DNA of 64,000 nt from Boseongicola sp. H5 (GTDB lineage: Bacteria > Pseudomonadota > Alphaproteobacteria > Rhodobacterales > Rhodobacteraceae), in NCBI GenBank assembly GCA_020622165.1, contig JACNMN010000009.1, positions 62,001 to 126,000 of the forward strand. Reading direction: 5' to 3'. Made by a program: the position numbers and the translations under genes. The notes beneath the pieces were generated by a model. It was not told where the DNA came from and ran no database searches. It worked only from the letters and a program-made list of their open reading frames with translations. Below are positions 23,757-31,713 of the stretch, one piece after another. The stretch's first letter is position 1; each line of letters opens with the position of its first letter.

Positions 23757-24566
23757 CTAATGCGCAGCGGTTGTTACGCTGTCGAGCAATGTGCGCCCGC
23801 CATCCACGGTCAACACCTCGCCGGTGACGAACCCGGCCCCGTCGGAGGCCAGAAACTGCACCGCGCCCGCCATTTCACGGGCGGATCCGATCCGCCCAAG
23901 GGGCGTGCATTCGCGGATTTCCTTGCGCAGGCCGTCGGTTTCGGAAAGCGAGTTCTTCAGACTGGCCGACATCAGCGACCCGAACGCCACCGCATTGACC
24001 CGGATGCGGTGCGGGGCCAGCGCCACCGCGAGGCTGCGCGTGGCCTGATCCAGAGCCGCCGCGCTGATCGAATAGCCCAACAGGTTCGGGTGGGTGCGCC
24101 GCGACGCGATGGAGGAGATGTTCACGATCGATCCGATCGAGCCCTCTTCCACGCCATCCTCCTCGGCCTGGGCGATCATGCGTTTGGCCACCACCTGGCT
24201 CAGGCGCAGAGCGGTGAACATGTTCTGGTCCAACAGCGCCTCGACCGAGCCCTCGTCGGGGTCCAGCGGGTCGGTCTCCATCATCTGGCGGCTTGCATTG
24301 ACGAGGATATCCACCCGGTCAAAGGCATCCAGCGTGGCCGACAGCAGATTGGCCACCGTCAGTTTCTCGCGCAGGTCGCCTGCGAAGTACTTGGCGTTTT
24401 CGGTCTGCTCATCGGGTTTGCCGCATTCATCGGCCAGACGCGCTTCGTCCCGGTCCGCCATCATGACGTTCGCCCCGCGTTCCAGAAAATGCCGGGCGAT
24501 CGCCAGGCCAACGCCATTGGCCGCGCCGGTGATGATCGCCGTCTTGCCTTGGATCGAAAGAGACAT
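23757..24566 (-). CDS. SDR-family protein lacking the catalytic lysine
   Basis: A 269-residue Rossmann-fold protein of the short-chain dehydrogenase family. The cofactor loop TGAANGVG is intact near residue 12, the NAS segment (LVNASRQMM) is present near 92, and a serine is available in VNISSIASRR. The active-site tetrad, however, reads YSISA where the family has YxxxK, so the catalytic lysine is replaced by alanine. The DNA reads TAT TCG ATC AGC GCG with no ambiguity. The frame opens at 24653, but the ATG at 24566, behind GGAGCGAG, begins the normal N-terminus. It may be a binding or regulatory protein, or use another base. Confidence 0.85.
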   Translation of the reverse strand: MSLSIQGKTAIITGAANGVGLAIARHFLERGANVMMADRDEARLADECGKPDEQTENAKYFAGDLREKLTVANLLSATLDAFDRVDILVNASRQMMETDPLDPDEGSVEALLDQNMFTALRLSQVVAKRMIAQAEEDGVEEGSIGSIVNISSIASRRTHPNLLGYSISAAALDQATRSLAVALAPHRIRVNAVAFGSLMSASLKNSLSETDGLRKEIRECTPLGRIGSAREMAGAVQFLASDGAGFVTGEVLTVDGGRTLLDSVTTAAH

Positions 24567-24582
24567 GTCTCGCTCCTGATGA

Positions 24583-25581
24583 TCAGCGCCTGGCCCGTTT
24601 GGGCTTGGACGCCTGATAGAGTTTGTAGCCATGGATCTCGGCCAGCATTGCACCGGCCGTGAAATGGTCTTTCAGCGCGGCCTCATAGGGCAGATGCCGG
24701 TTGGCCACCATGAAAAACTGCCCCGAGGGTTTCAGGATGCGCGCCGCCGCGGCGATGAAGGCGCGCCCAAGCCCGGGATCGGCATTGCGCCCGGTGTGAA
24801 AGGGCGGGTTCGCAACGACAGCATCATACGGCTCGTCAGGTCGGTAGGTCGTGGCATCGCCCCAGATGAACTGCGCGCGCGGATCGTCGATATTGGCCCT
24901 CGCGGCGTCCAGTGCCGCGGCTTCCGCCTCGATCAGGTCCAGCTGCGCGATATCGTTCTGCTCGGTCAGCAGTTCCGCGGCGATATAGCCCCAGCCCGCG
25001 CCCAGATCGGCGACCCGGCCTTTCAGTGCAGGGACCAGCGCGATCAGCAATTCGGATCCCGGATCCGGCCCGTCGGAGGAGAACACGCCCGGCGCCGTGA
25101 CATACCCGCCCTCCACCTCCTGCGGCTCGGCGATCCAGGTCAACACCGTTTCGCGCAGATCCGCAGGCCGGGTGAGCCAGAAAAGCTTGCCATGGGCCTT
25201 CGACAGAACATGCTCAACCGGCAGCACGCCGCGCACCGTCTTCAGAACGCTCTCGATCCCTTCCGCCTTCTGCCCATCCACCATCAGCACGCCGCCGACG
25301 CGCAGATGGGCCAGCCCCTCGGCAATCAGCGACAGGCTTTCGGCCTTCGATTTCACGATCTGCACCAGCGCCGCGTCAAAAACGCCCTCGGCCGCGGTCG
25401 AGACGGCGATACCACGCTCCGCCAGAAGCCGGTGGTCGGGATAAAACCCCTGCACCGCCGTCACCTCGCCCAGGCCGCCGAAATCCGCCGTCCCCCGCGC
25501 GCGCAAAACCAGGGTCCAAGCCTCCTCGGGCAGGGTCACGATGCCGCTCTCCAGCGCCAGGGTCCATCTGTCAGGGGTCAT
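24583..25581 (-). CDS. class I SAM-dependent methyltransferase, RsmC-like
   Basis: A 332-residue methyltransferase with two tandem domains, the layout of RsmC, which methylates G1207 of 16S rRNA. The C-terminal domain carries the SAM loop VADLGAGWGYIA near 193 and the base-methylation motif NPPFHTGR near 261. The N-terminal half is a degenerate duplicate. The NPPF motif means an N-methylation of a nucleic-acid base is likely; the rRNA assignment is by architecture only. It is followed 16 bp later by the SDR gene. Confidence 0.82.
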   Translation of the reverse strand: MTPDRWTLALESGIVTLPEEAWTLVLRARGTADFGGLGEVTAVQGFYPDHRLLAERGIAVSTAAEGVFDAALVQIVKSKAESLSLIAEGLAHLRVGGVLMVDGQKAEGIESVLKTVRGVLPVEHVLSKAHGKLFWLTRPADLRETVLTWIAEPQEVEGGYVTAPGVFSSDGPDPGSELLIALVPALKGRVADLGAGWGYIAAELLTEQNDIAQLDLIEAEAAALDAARANIDDPRAQFIWGDATTYRPDEPYDAVVANPPFHTGRNADPGLGRAFIAAAARILKPSGQFFMVANRHLPYEAALKDHFTAGAMLAEIHGYKLYQASKPKRARR

Positions 25582-25603
25582 GGGCCGGAACAGGCCGCGC
25601 GGC

Positions 25604-25948
25604 CTATTCCTCTTTCTCCATCGTGCATTGCAGCGGGTGCTGATTGCGCCGCGCGAAATCCATCACTTGCGCCACCTTCGTCTCGGCTATCTCATAGGAA
25701 AACACCCCAACCACCGCCACACCCTTCTTGTGAACGGTCAGCATGATCTCCACCGCTTGGGAATGGGTGATGCCGAAGAATCGTTCCAGCACATGGACGA
25801 CGAACTCCATCGGCGTATAATCGTCGTTCAGCAACAACACCTTGTACAAAGGCGGCCGTTGGGTCTTCGGCTTTGTCTTGGTTATGACGGCGGTTTCGTC
25901 ATCCGTATCGGACTTGTCGGCCATCATCGTCCAGGCTTGAGTTTGCAT
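25604..25948 (-). CDS. clpS: ATP-dependent Clp protease adaptor ClpS
   Basis: A 114-residue adaptor that delivers N-degron substrates to ClpAP. The core [16 protein letters not shown] carries the acidic and hydrophobic residues of the N-end pocket, followed by the conserved [16 protein letters not shown]. The N-terminal 30 residues are the flexible tail that engages ClpA. The ATG at 25948 is chosen because GGGAGA lies just upstream; the in-frame GTG at 25960 overlaps that site. It diverges from the HAD hydrolase gene. Confidence 0.93.
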   Translation of the reverse strand: MQTQAWTMMADKSDTDDETAVITKTKPKTQRPPLYKVLLLNDDYTPMEFVVHVLERFFGITHSQAVEIMLTVHKKGVAVVGVFSYEIAETKVAQVMDFARRNQHPLQCTMEKEE

Positions 25949-26036
25949 TCGGTCTCCCACGGGGGTTTATGCCTCGTGCTAGGCCGCAATATATAAGGCG
26001 TCTGCCGCAACAGAAAAGAGGGTCGGACAAGGAACT

Positions 26037-26735
26037 ATGCCGCAGGGATTGCAAACAATCGGTTTCGACGCGGATGACACGCTCTGGCAGAATGAGAGTT
26101 TCTACCGTCTGACGCAGGAACGGTTTGCCGATCTGCTGGCCGATTATACCGACCGCGACCATCTTCACCGCAAGCTGCTTGAGGCCGAACGCCGAAATCT
26201 GGGCCGCTACGGGTTCGGCATCAAGGGCTTCATGCTGTCGATGATCGAAACCGCCATCGAAGTGACGGACCAGAAGGTTCCCGCCAGCGTCATCGCCGAA
26301 CTGCTCTCCGCAGGGCAGGAGATGCTGGCGCATCCCGTTCACCTCCTGCCACACGCGATGGAAGCCGTTCGCGCGCTTTCGGAAACCCACACTCTGGTTC
26401 TGATAACCAAGGGCGATCTGCTCGATCAGGAACGCAAGCTTGCCCAGTCCGGTCTGGGGGATTTCTTCGACGGGGTCGAGATCGTCTCGCAGAAGACCCC
26501 GGCCATCTACATGCAGGCCTTCACCCGGCACGGATCGGGGCCGAAACACGCAATGATGATCGGCAACTCCTTGAAATCGGATGTTATTCCAGCACTCGAA
26601 GCAGGCGCCTGGGGCGTCTACATTCCCCATGGCCTCACATGGGAGCTGGAACATGCCGAACCGCCGGTCGGCCATGAAAGATACCGCGAATTTGCGGATC
26701 TGGGCGAGGCGGTGGAACTTCTTCGCAGCCTCTAG
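26037..26735 (+). CDS. HAD-superfamily hydrolase
   Basis: A 232-residue phosphatase-like enzyme. Motif I is DADDTLW (nucleophile Asp11, acid Asp13), motif II is the Thr of LITKGD near 123, motif III lysine lies in SQKTP near 152, and motif IV is the acidic pair region of GNSLKSDVIPALEAG near 180. A helical cap is inserted between motifs I and II. The substrate is unknown. An AAGGA site precedes the ATG. It diverges from clpS by about 90 bp. Confidence 0.85.
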   Translation: MPQGLQTIGFDADDTLWQNESFYRLTQERFADLLADYTDRDHLHRKLLEAERRNLGRYGFGIKGFMLSMIETAIEVTDQKVPASVIAELLSAGQEMLAHPVHLLPHAMEAVRALSETHTLVLITKGDLLDQERKLAQSGLGDFFDGVEIVSQKTPAIYMQAFTRHGSGPKHAMMIGNSLKSDVIPALEAGAWGVYIPHGLTWELEHAEPPVGHERYREFADLGEAVELLRSL

Positions 26736-26774
26736 ACCTCCCCGGGACCGTTTGGCCACCCGTTGTCGACGCGC

Positions 26775-26806
26775 TTGACTTCATTAAATTAACATGCTTG
26801 TTAATT
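26775..26806 (+). promoter_or_regulatory. promoter and palindromic operator of the ArsR operon
   Basis: AATTAACATGCTTGTTAATT at 26787-26806 is a perfect inverted repeat of 8-bp arms around TGCT, ending four bases before the ArsR start codon. A -35-like TTGACT lies at 26775-26780, so the -10 would fall inside the right arm near 26800-26805. Transcription would then begin at or very near the ATG at 26811. No Shine-Dalgarno is visible, which fits a leaderless mRNA and a repressor site that blocks the -10. Confidence 0.65.
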
Positions 26807-26810
26807 AACA

Positions 26811-27140
26811 ATGAACGAAAGTATCGATCCCCTCGCCATCCGGTTCGCGGCCCTGGGCGACCCGACCCGGCTCGCCATCGTCAACCGCCTGAAGGAGCAC
26901 GGCCCGCAAAGCGCGGGCGATCTGGGCGATCTGGCCGATATCTCCGCCCCCGCCATGTCCCGGCACCTCAAAGTGCTGCACAGGGCCGGTCTTGTCCGTC
27001 GCGACGTGGACAAGCAGCGCCGGATCTATTCCGTGGAGCCCGAAGCCCTGCAAGCCATCGGCAGCTGGAGCATCGGGCGCGAGGAGTTCTGGACAGCCAG
27101 CCTGGACCGCCTCGCCACGCATCTATCGCCAAAGGAGTAA
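26811..27140 (+). CDS. ArsR-family winged-helix repressor
   Basis: A 109-residue regulator with the ArsR/SmtB fold: FAALGDPTRLAIVNRLKEHG, then the recognition helix region SAPAMSRHLKVLHRAGLVRRDV and the wing. The metal-binding ELCVCDL motif of arsenic sensors is absent, so a metal ligand is not supported. It heads a three-gene operon with a SRPBCC (AHSA1-type) protein and a YCII-related protein, a combination seen in many bacteria. A perfect palindrome overlaps its promoter, indicating autoregulation. Confidence 0.9.
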   Translation: MNESIDPLAIRFAALGDPTRLAIVNRLKEHGPQSAGDLGDLADISAPAMSRHLKVLHRAGLVRRDVDKQRRIYSVEPEALQAIGSWSIGREEFWTASLDRLATHLSPKE

Positions 27141-27147
27141 CCCGCCC

Positions 27148-27582
27148 GTGCCCGATCTCGATCTCACACGCCATATCCCCGCCCCGCCCGACAGGGTTTT
27201 CCACGCCATCACCGATCCGGCACAGCTTCTGCGCTGGTGGGGACCGGAGGGCGTGACGATTCGCGACGAACAGCTCGACTTCCGCCAGACCGGCCCCTGG
27301 ACCTCCACCATGGTCTCGCCCGAGGGCAAACGGTTCAAGGTCTCCGGTCAGATCACCCATGTCACGCCCGGAAGCTCGGTCGGCTTCACATGGGCCTGGC
27401 ATGACGAGGATGACCGGCGCGGCCATGAAACCCATGTCACCATCGCGGTGGAGCCATCGCCCGAGGGGGGCACCACTCTCACGCTTCACCATCGCGATCT
27501 GGCCGATGAAGCGGCGGCGGCCAATCACAACGATGGCTGGACCTCGTCCCTCAACAAGCTCGAAACGCTCTTTGCAACCTGA
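27148..27582 (+). CDS. SRPBCC protein, AHSA1-like
   Basis: A 144-residue START-like protein starting at GTG 27148, with an AAGGAG site overlapping the end of the ArsR gene. Features of the AHSA1/CalC branch are visible: TRHIPAPPDRVFHAITDPAQLLRWWGPEG at the N-terminus and the C-terminal WTSSLNKLETLF helix. The fold forms a cavity for a hydrophobic ligand; in ArsR-linked pairs the ligand is usually unknown. The position between the repressor and the YCII gene shows co-expression. Confidence 0.87.
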   Translation: MPDLDLTRHIPAPPDRVFHAITDPAQLLRWWGPEGVTIRDEQLDFRQTGPWTSTMVSPEGKRFKVSGQITHVTPGSSVGFTWAWHDEDDRRGHETHVTIAVEPSPEGGTTLTLHHRDLADEAAAANHNDGWTSSLNKLETLFAT

Positions 27583-27604
27583 CCCAACCTGGAGGATCCG
27601 ACCG

Positions 27605-27916
27605 ATGCCGAAATACATTTATGTCTATCACGGTGGCGCAAAGCCCGAGACCGAGGCCGAGCAACAGCGCGTGATGGCCGCATGGGGGGCCTGGATGGAC
27701 GGGCTTGGGCCCAAGCTCGCCGATGGCGGTGCGCCTGTGGGCCAGTCGAAAACCGTCACCAAAGACGGTGTCAGTGACGGCGGCGGCGCCAATCCGATTT
27801 CGGGATACTCCATGGTCGAGGCCGCAGATCACGACGAAGCGGCGAAAATGGCCGCAGGCTGCCCGATCCTCGATGATGGCGGAACGGTCGAGGTTGCCGA
27901 GATCCTGCCGATGTAG
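27605..27916 (+). CDS. YCII-related domain protein
   Basis: A 103-residue single-domain protein of the YCII/DGPF-like dimeric alpha-beta barrel type. PKYIYVYHGG begins the first strand, WGAWMDGLGPKLADGGAP marks the conserved helix and loop, and the domain ends in GGTVEVAEILPM. Functions of related proteins are poorly known; some accompany ECF sigma or ArsR regulators. It has a GGAGGA site and follows the SRPBCC gene by 22 bp. A perfect 18-bp palindrome lies 22 bp after its stop. Confidence 0.83.
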   Translation: MPKYIYVYHGGAKPETEAEQQRVMAAWGAWMDGLGPKLADGGAPVGQSKTVTKDGVSDGGGANPISGYSMVEAADHDEAAKMAAGCPILDDGGTVEVAEILPM

Positions 27917-27937
27917 CCCCGCCACTCCGGGGGCCAG

Positions 27938-27955
27938 GAGGCGACCGGTCGCCTC
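27938..27955. repeat. perfect 18-bp palindrome after the ArsR operon
   Basis: GAGGCGACCGGTCGCCTC reads identically on both strands. It begins 22 bp after the YCII stop codon. Without a following T-run it is a weak candidate for an intrinsic terminator, though the hairpin could stabilise the 3' end of the operon mRNA. Confidence 0.5.
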
Positions 27956-28054
27956 ACAGGTTCCGCGCAGCATCGTGTCTTGCGCACATGACAACCGCCC
28001 GTCAGGGTATCCGGCAATGCCTCCGCCCCGGGGGTACTCTCACCCGGACGCCTG

Positions 28055-28666
28055 ATGATCGACGCTGCCCTTCAGCCCCTGCAACACCGCCTGCTGGCGC
28101 ACCCTGCGCGGGTTCTGCACCGGCGCGGCGTGGAACCCGACCAGATCACGATTGCGGGCTTTCTCATCGGCGTCCTGGCCCTTCCGGCGCTTGCATTCGG
28201 CCTCTACGGTCCGGCGCTTGTGCTGATCCTGCTGAACCGTCTTGCCGACGGGTTGGATGGTGCCGTCGCGCGGCTTGGCGCCCCCACCGATCGGGGGGCG
28301 TTTCTGGATATCGCGCTCGATTTCGTTTTCTATGCGTTGATCCCGCTTGGCTTCGCCCTTGCCGAGCCGGCTGCAAACGCATTGCCCGCCGCCGTCCTGA
28401 TCGCCGCCTTCGTCGGCTCGGGCACCAGCTTTCTTGCCTTTTCGATCATTGCCGCCAAGCGCGACCTCAAGGCCGAAGACTACCCCTCCAAGGGGATCTA
28501 CTACCTTGGCGGCCTGACCGAGGGGTTCGAGACGATCACGCTCTTCATTCTGATCTGCCTCTGGCCCGCGCTTTTCCCGCTTCTCGCCTATGTCTTCGCC
28601 GCCGCCTGCGTGGTGACGACCGTCACCAGATGGGTGCAGGGCTGGCAGGCTTTCGACGACGGTTGA
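28055..28666 (+). CDS. CDP-alcohol phosphatidyltransferase family protein
   Basis: A 203-residue inner-membrane enzyme with about five helices and the family signature: DGLDGAVAR, then GAFLDIALD (the DG-x2-AR-x8-G-x3-D-x3-D pattern) at about 67-90. Such enzymes join a CDP-activated lipid to an alcohol. The acceptor is unknown. It is distinct from the pgsA gene near 57.5 kb, being shorter and only distantly similar. It stands alone and is convergent with the quinone oxidoreductase gene. Confidence 0.87.
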   Translation: MIDAALQPLQHRLLAHPARVLHRRGVEPDQITIAGFLIGVLALPALAFGLYGPALVLILLNRLADGLDGAVARLGAPTDRGAFLDIALDFVFYALIPLGFALAEPAANALPAAVLIAAFVGSGTSFLAFSIIAAKRDLKAEDYPSKGIYYLGGLTEGFETITLFILICLWPALFPLLAYVFAAACVVTTVTRWVQGWQAFDDG

Positions 28667-28732
28667 CCAAGGCGGCACCCGGGGGCGCATGGGTCACCCG
28701 CGCGTGGGCGATGTCACCCGCGCATGCTTGCA

Positions 28733-29722
28733 TTATTGAACCTTGAGCACGATCTTCCCGATATGGGCGCTGCTTTCCATCCGCGCATGAGCACCCGCCG
28801 CATCGTCAAGCGGAAACTCGCTGTCCATGACCGGCCCGATCCGGCCCGCATCCAGCAAAGGCCACACCTTTTCAAGAAGTTGGCCCGCAATATCGGCCTT
28901 GGCCGCATCGCTTTGCGGGCGCAGGGTCGATCCGGTGATCGTCAGACGGCGCACCATCAGAGGCGCAAGATTTATCTCGACCTTGGGCGACTGCAGAAAG
29001 GCGATCTGCACCAGCCGCCCGTCATCTGCCAAGGCCTTGATGTTGCGCGGGATATAGTCGCCCCCAACCATGTCTAGGATCAGATCCGCACCGCCCTCCG
29101 CGCGCAGGATCTCCACGAAATCCTCTTCGCGGTAATTGATCCCCCTTTCGGCGCCAAGTTCCACGCAGGCGGCGCATTTTTCGGCCGTTCCCGCCGTGGC
29201 GAACACCCTGTTTCCGAAATGGTTCGCAAGCTGGATCGCCGTCGTCCCGATCCCGCTCGACCCTCCATGTACGACAAACCGCTCGCCCCCGGACAGGCGA
29301 CCGCGCATGAATACGTTGGACCAGACGGTGAAAAACGTCTCGCACAGCGCCGCCGCCCGGTCCATCGACATCCCCGCCGGCACAGGCAACGCATGGTCCT
29401 GATGGGTCCGCGCAAATTCCGCGTAGCCTCCCCCGGGCAACAACGCGCAAACCGCATCTCCCACGGCCCATTTCGTCACACCGGGCCCGACCGCGGCAAC
29501 CACGCCCGCAGCCTCCAGACCCGGCAGGTCCGAGGCACCGGGGGGCGGCGCGTAATTGCCGGCCCGTTGCAACGCATCGGGGCGGTTCACGCCTGCGAAA
29601 TCGACCGCGATCACGATCTGCCCCGCCAGCGGTTCGGGCACCGGGCGGTCGGTCACGCGCAGCACCTCCGGCCCTCCGGGGCTGCTGATCTCGACGGCGC
29701 GCATCACGGAAGGCAGGGGCAT
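28733..29722 (-). CDS. NAD(P)H quinone oxidoreductase, zinc-free MDR family
   Basis: A 329-residue medium-chain reductase of the quinone oxidoreductase/PIG3 type. The GroES-like N-terminal domain contains DFAGVNRPDALQRAGNY and GLEAAGVV, without the cysteine/histidine zinc ligands of alcohol dehydrogenases. The Rossmann domain carries VHGGSSGIGTTAIQLA near 150. It should reduce quinones or enones using NADPH. It follows the COQ9 gene by 13 bp on the same strand, which suggests a functional link to ubiquinone redox state. Confidence 0.9.
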   Translation of the reverse strand: MPLPSVMRAVEISSPGGPEVLRVTDRPVPEPLAGQIVIAVDFAGVNRPDALQRAGNYAPPPGASDLPGLEAAGVVAAVGPGVTKWAVGDAVCALLPGGGYAEFARTHQDHALPVPAGMSMDRAAALCETFFTVWSNVFMRGRLSGGERFVVHGGSSGIGTTAIQLANHFGNRVFATAGTAEKCAACVELGAERGINYREEDFVEILRAEGGADLILDMVGGDYIPRNIKALADDGRLVQIAFLQSPKVEINLAPLMVRRLTITGSTLRPQSDAAKADIAGQLLEKVWPLLDAGRIGPVMDSEFPLDDAAGAHARMESSAHIGKIVLKVQ

Positions 29723-29735
29723 TGGCGGTTCCTTG

Positions 29736-30434
29736 TCAGGTGTCGGTCCTTCCCCGCCCGGTCCAACTGCCGGGCAGGTCCACTCGCGGCATCTTGGCAG
29801 GTGCCTTCACCTGGCTCAACAGCCAGTTCGGCCCGGCCAGAAACGGCTTCAGCAGTTTGTTGTCATTCACCTGTTTCTTGAGTTTTTCGAATTGCATCAC
29901 ATTCTCGATCCGCCGATCCAGAAAGGCCCATGTCGCCGCGTGGCCCTCGGACTGATCGCCCAGCCAATAGAGCACTGTGGCGCTGCAGACGCCCGAAAGC
30001 GTGCCGCGTTTCGTGTACCAGTTGATGTCATCCGACGGATCCCCCAGCCCGTCCCAGATGGCATCGCAGGTTTCCCAGACGGCCCGCGCACCATCTGCGG
30101 CATAAGGCGGCAAGGCAAAGAGGGTCGAGCCGCGGCGCACGGCCTCCTTGTGATCCTCGATCAGTTCCAGCCGTTTGCGGACCGCGAAGGTGATCCGCTC
30201 GCGGATGCGCATCTCGCTGAGATCGGTCGTGCGCAAGAGCTCTCTCAACGCCTCGTCCCCCCGGCGATGAAACGCCAACGCAAGATCGACCGGACCGCGC
30301 GGAAACAACGCCCGGGCGGTCGCTTCATCAATCTCCGTGTCCTGCATCGCGGCCTTGAACGTAACCTCGGACCAGCCGTCGAACGGCACGTGGTCCAGCG
30401 CTGCATCAATCAGTCTGTTGCTTGGATCGGTCAT
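29736..30434 (-). CDS. COQ9-family ubiquinone biosynthesis protein
   Basis: A 232-residue relative of mitochondrial COQ9, a lipid-binding factor that presents ubiquinone intermediates to COQ7. The N-terminal TetR-like helices (RLIDAALDHVPFDGWSEVTFKAAM) and the C-terminal DINWYTKRGTLSGVCSATVLYWLGD segment are characteristic. It lacks DNA-binding function in known relatives. The gene diverges from rpsU with 115 bp between starts, an arrangement common in alphaproteobacteria. An ubiA gene occurs elsewhere in this window. Confidence 0.9.
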   Translation of the reverse strand: MTDPSNRLIDAALDHVPFDGWSEVTFKAAMQDTEIDEATARALFPRGPVDLALAFHRRGDEALRELLRTTDLSEMRIRERITFAVRKRLELIEDHKEAVRRGSTLFALPPYAADGARAVWETCDAIWDGLGDPSDDINWYTKRGTLSGVCSATVLYWLGDQSEGHAATWAFLDRRIENVMQFEKLKKQVNDNKLLKPFLAGPNWLLSQVKAPAKMPRVDLPGSWTGRGRTDT

Positions 30435-30549
30435 GGAACTCTCCGCGAATTGGATGGATGTGCATTGCTGGACAAGCTAGAGGGGCTTTGCTATACGGCC
30501 ACCTCCTGCAATCTCTTGCAACTCAAACTTAGGAAGGTGGTGACACCAC

Positions 30550-30756
30550 ATGCAGGTTAGTGTTCGCGACAACAATGTCGATCAGGCGCTTCGTGCCCTG
30601 AAGAAGAAGCTGCAGCGCGAAGGCGTTTTTCGGGAAATGAAGCTCAAGCAACATTACGAAAAGCCCTCCGAGAAAAAAGCACGCGAGAAGGCGGAAGCGA
30701 TCCGCCGGGCCCGCAAACTGGCTCGGAAAAAAGCGCAGCGCGAAGGGATGATGTAA
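30550..30756 (+). CDS. rpsU: 30S ribosomal protein S21
   Basis: A 68-residue basic ribosomal protein. It starts [20 protein letters not shown] and contains the [14 protein letters not shown] stretch typical of bS21, followed by a lysine/arginine-rich helix. It contributes to mRNA binding at the 30S platform. A GGAAGGTGG stretch precedes the ATG. A strong terminator follows 47 bp after the stop. Confidence 0.97.
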   Translation: MQVSVRDNNVDQALRALKKKLQREGVFREMKLKQHYEKPSEKKAREKAEAIRRARKLARKKAQREGMM

Positions 30757-30803
30757 GTCATCCGTCGATATGCGAACCGGCGGGTTTGACCGCCCATGAG
30801 ATG

Positions 30804-30837
30804 CCCCCGCGCCGACCGGCCCGGGGGTTTATCTTTT
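30804..30837 (+). terminator. rho-independent terminator after rpsU
   Basis: CCCCCG at 30804-30809 pairs with CGGGGG at 30822-30827 and is followed at once by TTTATCTTTT. Confidence 0.8.
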
Positions 30838-30848
30838 CCGGCCCGCTC

Positions 30849-31487
30849 CTAATCCCGTCGGAATTCGTCCGGCAGGTAAAGCTGCGCACGGCCCTGGGCC
30901 TGCAACAGCTCCAGATTGTCGTCTGAATCATCGTCATAGACCCGGGAGGTCCGCACGCCCGGCAGCTCTTCGAAACGGTCCATCATGCGGTTCGGGAACC
31001 AGCCGGTGCCGATGCTCTCGAAACCCGGCGTTTCCGACAGGATCCGCGAGATCGACAGGGCACATTGCGCTTGCGACACCGGCCCGTACTCCCGCACGGC
31101 CTGCGATAGGCGCGCGGCAATCTCCGGCGGCACCTCTATTTCCTGCACCACCATGTGGTAGGTCTCGCGCGCATGGTAATCCATGTAGAAATCGAACAAT
31201 TGCGGCGACATGCCGAACAGCACATCGTTGCGTTCGGCGACGTTGGGGTGGTGCCAGCTTCCCGCGGGATCGAACAATAGCCGTTCGGCCCCGTCGATCA
31301 GCAGCGCGGAATGCCCGCCCGAACCGGATCTGTTATTGATCGCGGTCAGCAAGGTCACCGTCGACGGGCCGGGCGGCACGTAGCTTGCCCGTGCGACGGC
31401 CTCATCCGGCGCCCAGACCGACTCCGCCGCGCAGGCCGACAAGGCCGTAAGCGCGGCCAGCAGCACGCACGCCCTGCGAAAGCTCAT
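30849..31487 (-). CDS. uncharacterised lipoprotein
   Basis: A 212-residue exported protein with a lipobox LSAC at residues 16-19, so it should be lipidated at Cys19 and anchored in a membrane. The middle contains SGSGGHSALLIDGAERLLFDPAG, a short motif recalling papain-like or NlpC-type folds, where the His may be functional, and CALSISRIL near 140 provides a cysteine. I cannot confirm an enzyme class. Its ATG overlaps by 4 bp the stop of the tiny cytochrome oxidase subunit gene, so the two are translated together, hinting at a respiratory or envelope role. Confidence 0.75.
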   Translation of the reverse strand: MSFRRACVLLAALTALSACAAESVWAPDEAVARASYVPPGPSTVTLLTAINNRSGSGGHSALLIDGAERLLFDPAGSWHHPNVAERNDVLFGMSPQLFDFYMDYHARETYHMVVQEIEVPPEIAARLSQAVREYGPVSQAQCALSISRILSETPGFESIGTGWFPNRMMDRFEELPGVRTSRVYDDDSDDNLELLQAQGRAQLYLPDEFRRD

Positions 31488-31624
31488 CGGGCGAAAATCG
31501 CCAGAAATACTACGATCACGATGCAGGCAATCGCCACGTTCACGGACCAGCGGATAAAACCGCTGAAGGTCTTCTCCTGCTCGGTGATGTCCATTTCGCC
31601 CTGTTTGTGCTGCTTCTCAGCCAT
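31484..31624 (-). CDS. aa3-type cytochrome c oxidase subunit IV (46 residues)
   Basis: This very short gene encodes MAEKQHKQGEMDITEQEKTF followed by SGFIRWSVNVAIACIVIVVF and LAIFAR, matching the small bacterial aa3 oxidase subunit IV: a soluble 20-residue head ending in the conserved EQEKTFxGF motif and one transmembrane helix at about 26-45. A GGAGA site lies eight bases before the ATG. Its stop overlaps the lipoprotein start. In Paracoccus and Rhodobacter this subunit co-purifies with the oxidase but is not essential. The main oxidase genes are not in this window. Confidence 0.88.
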   Translation of the reverse strand: MAEKQHKQGEMDITEQEKTFSGFIRWSVNVAIACIVIVVFLAIFAR

Positions 31625-31713
31625 TCGTTGTCTCCAGAGATCCGGTCAAATTCGTTGTTTTCGCGATACCCGATTTCACACAGGCTGTCACGGGCCGCAA
31701 AGCGCCGCAGGTG

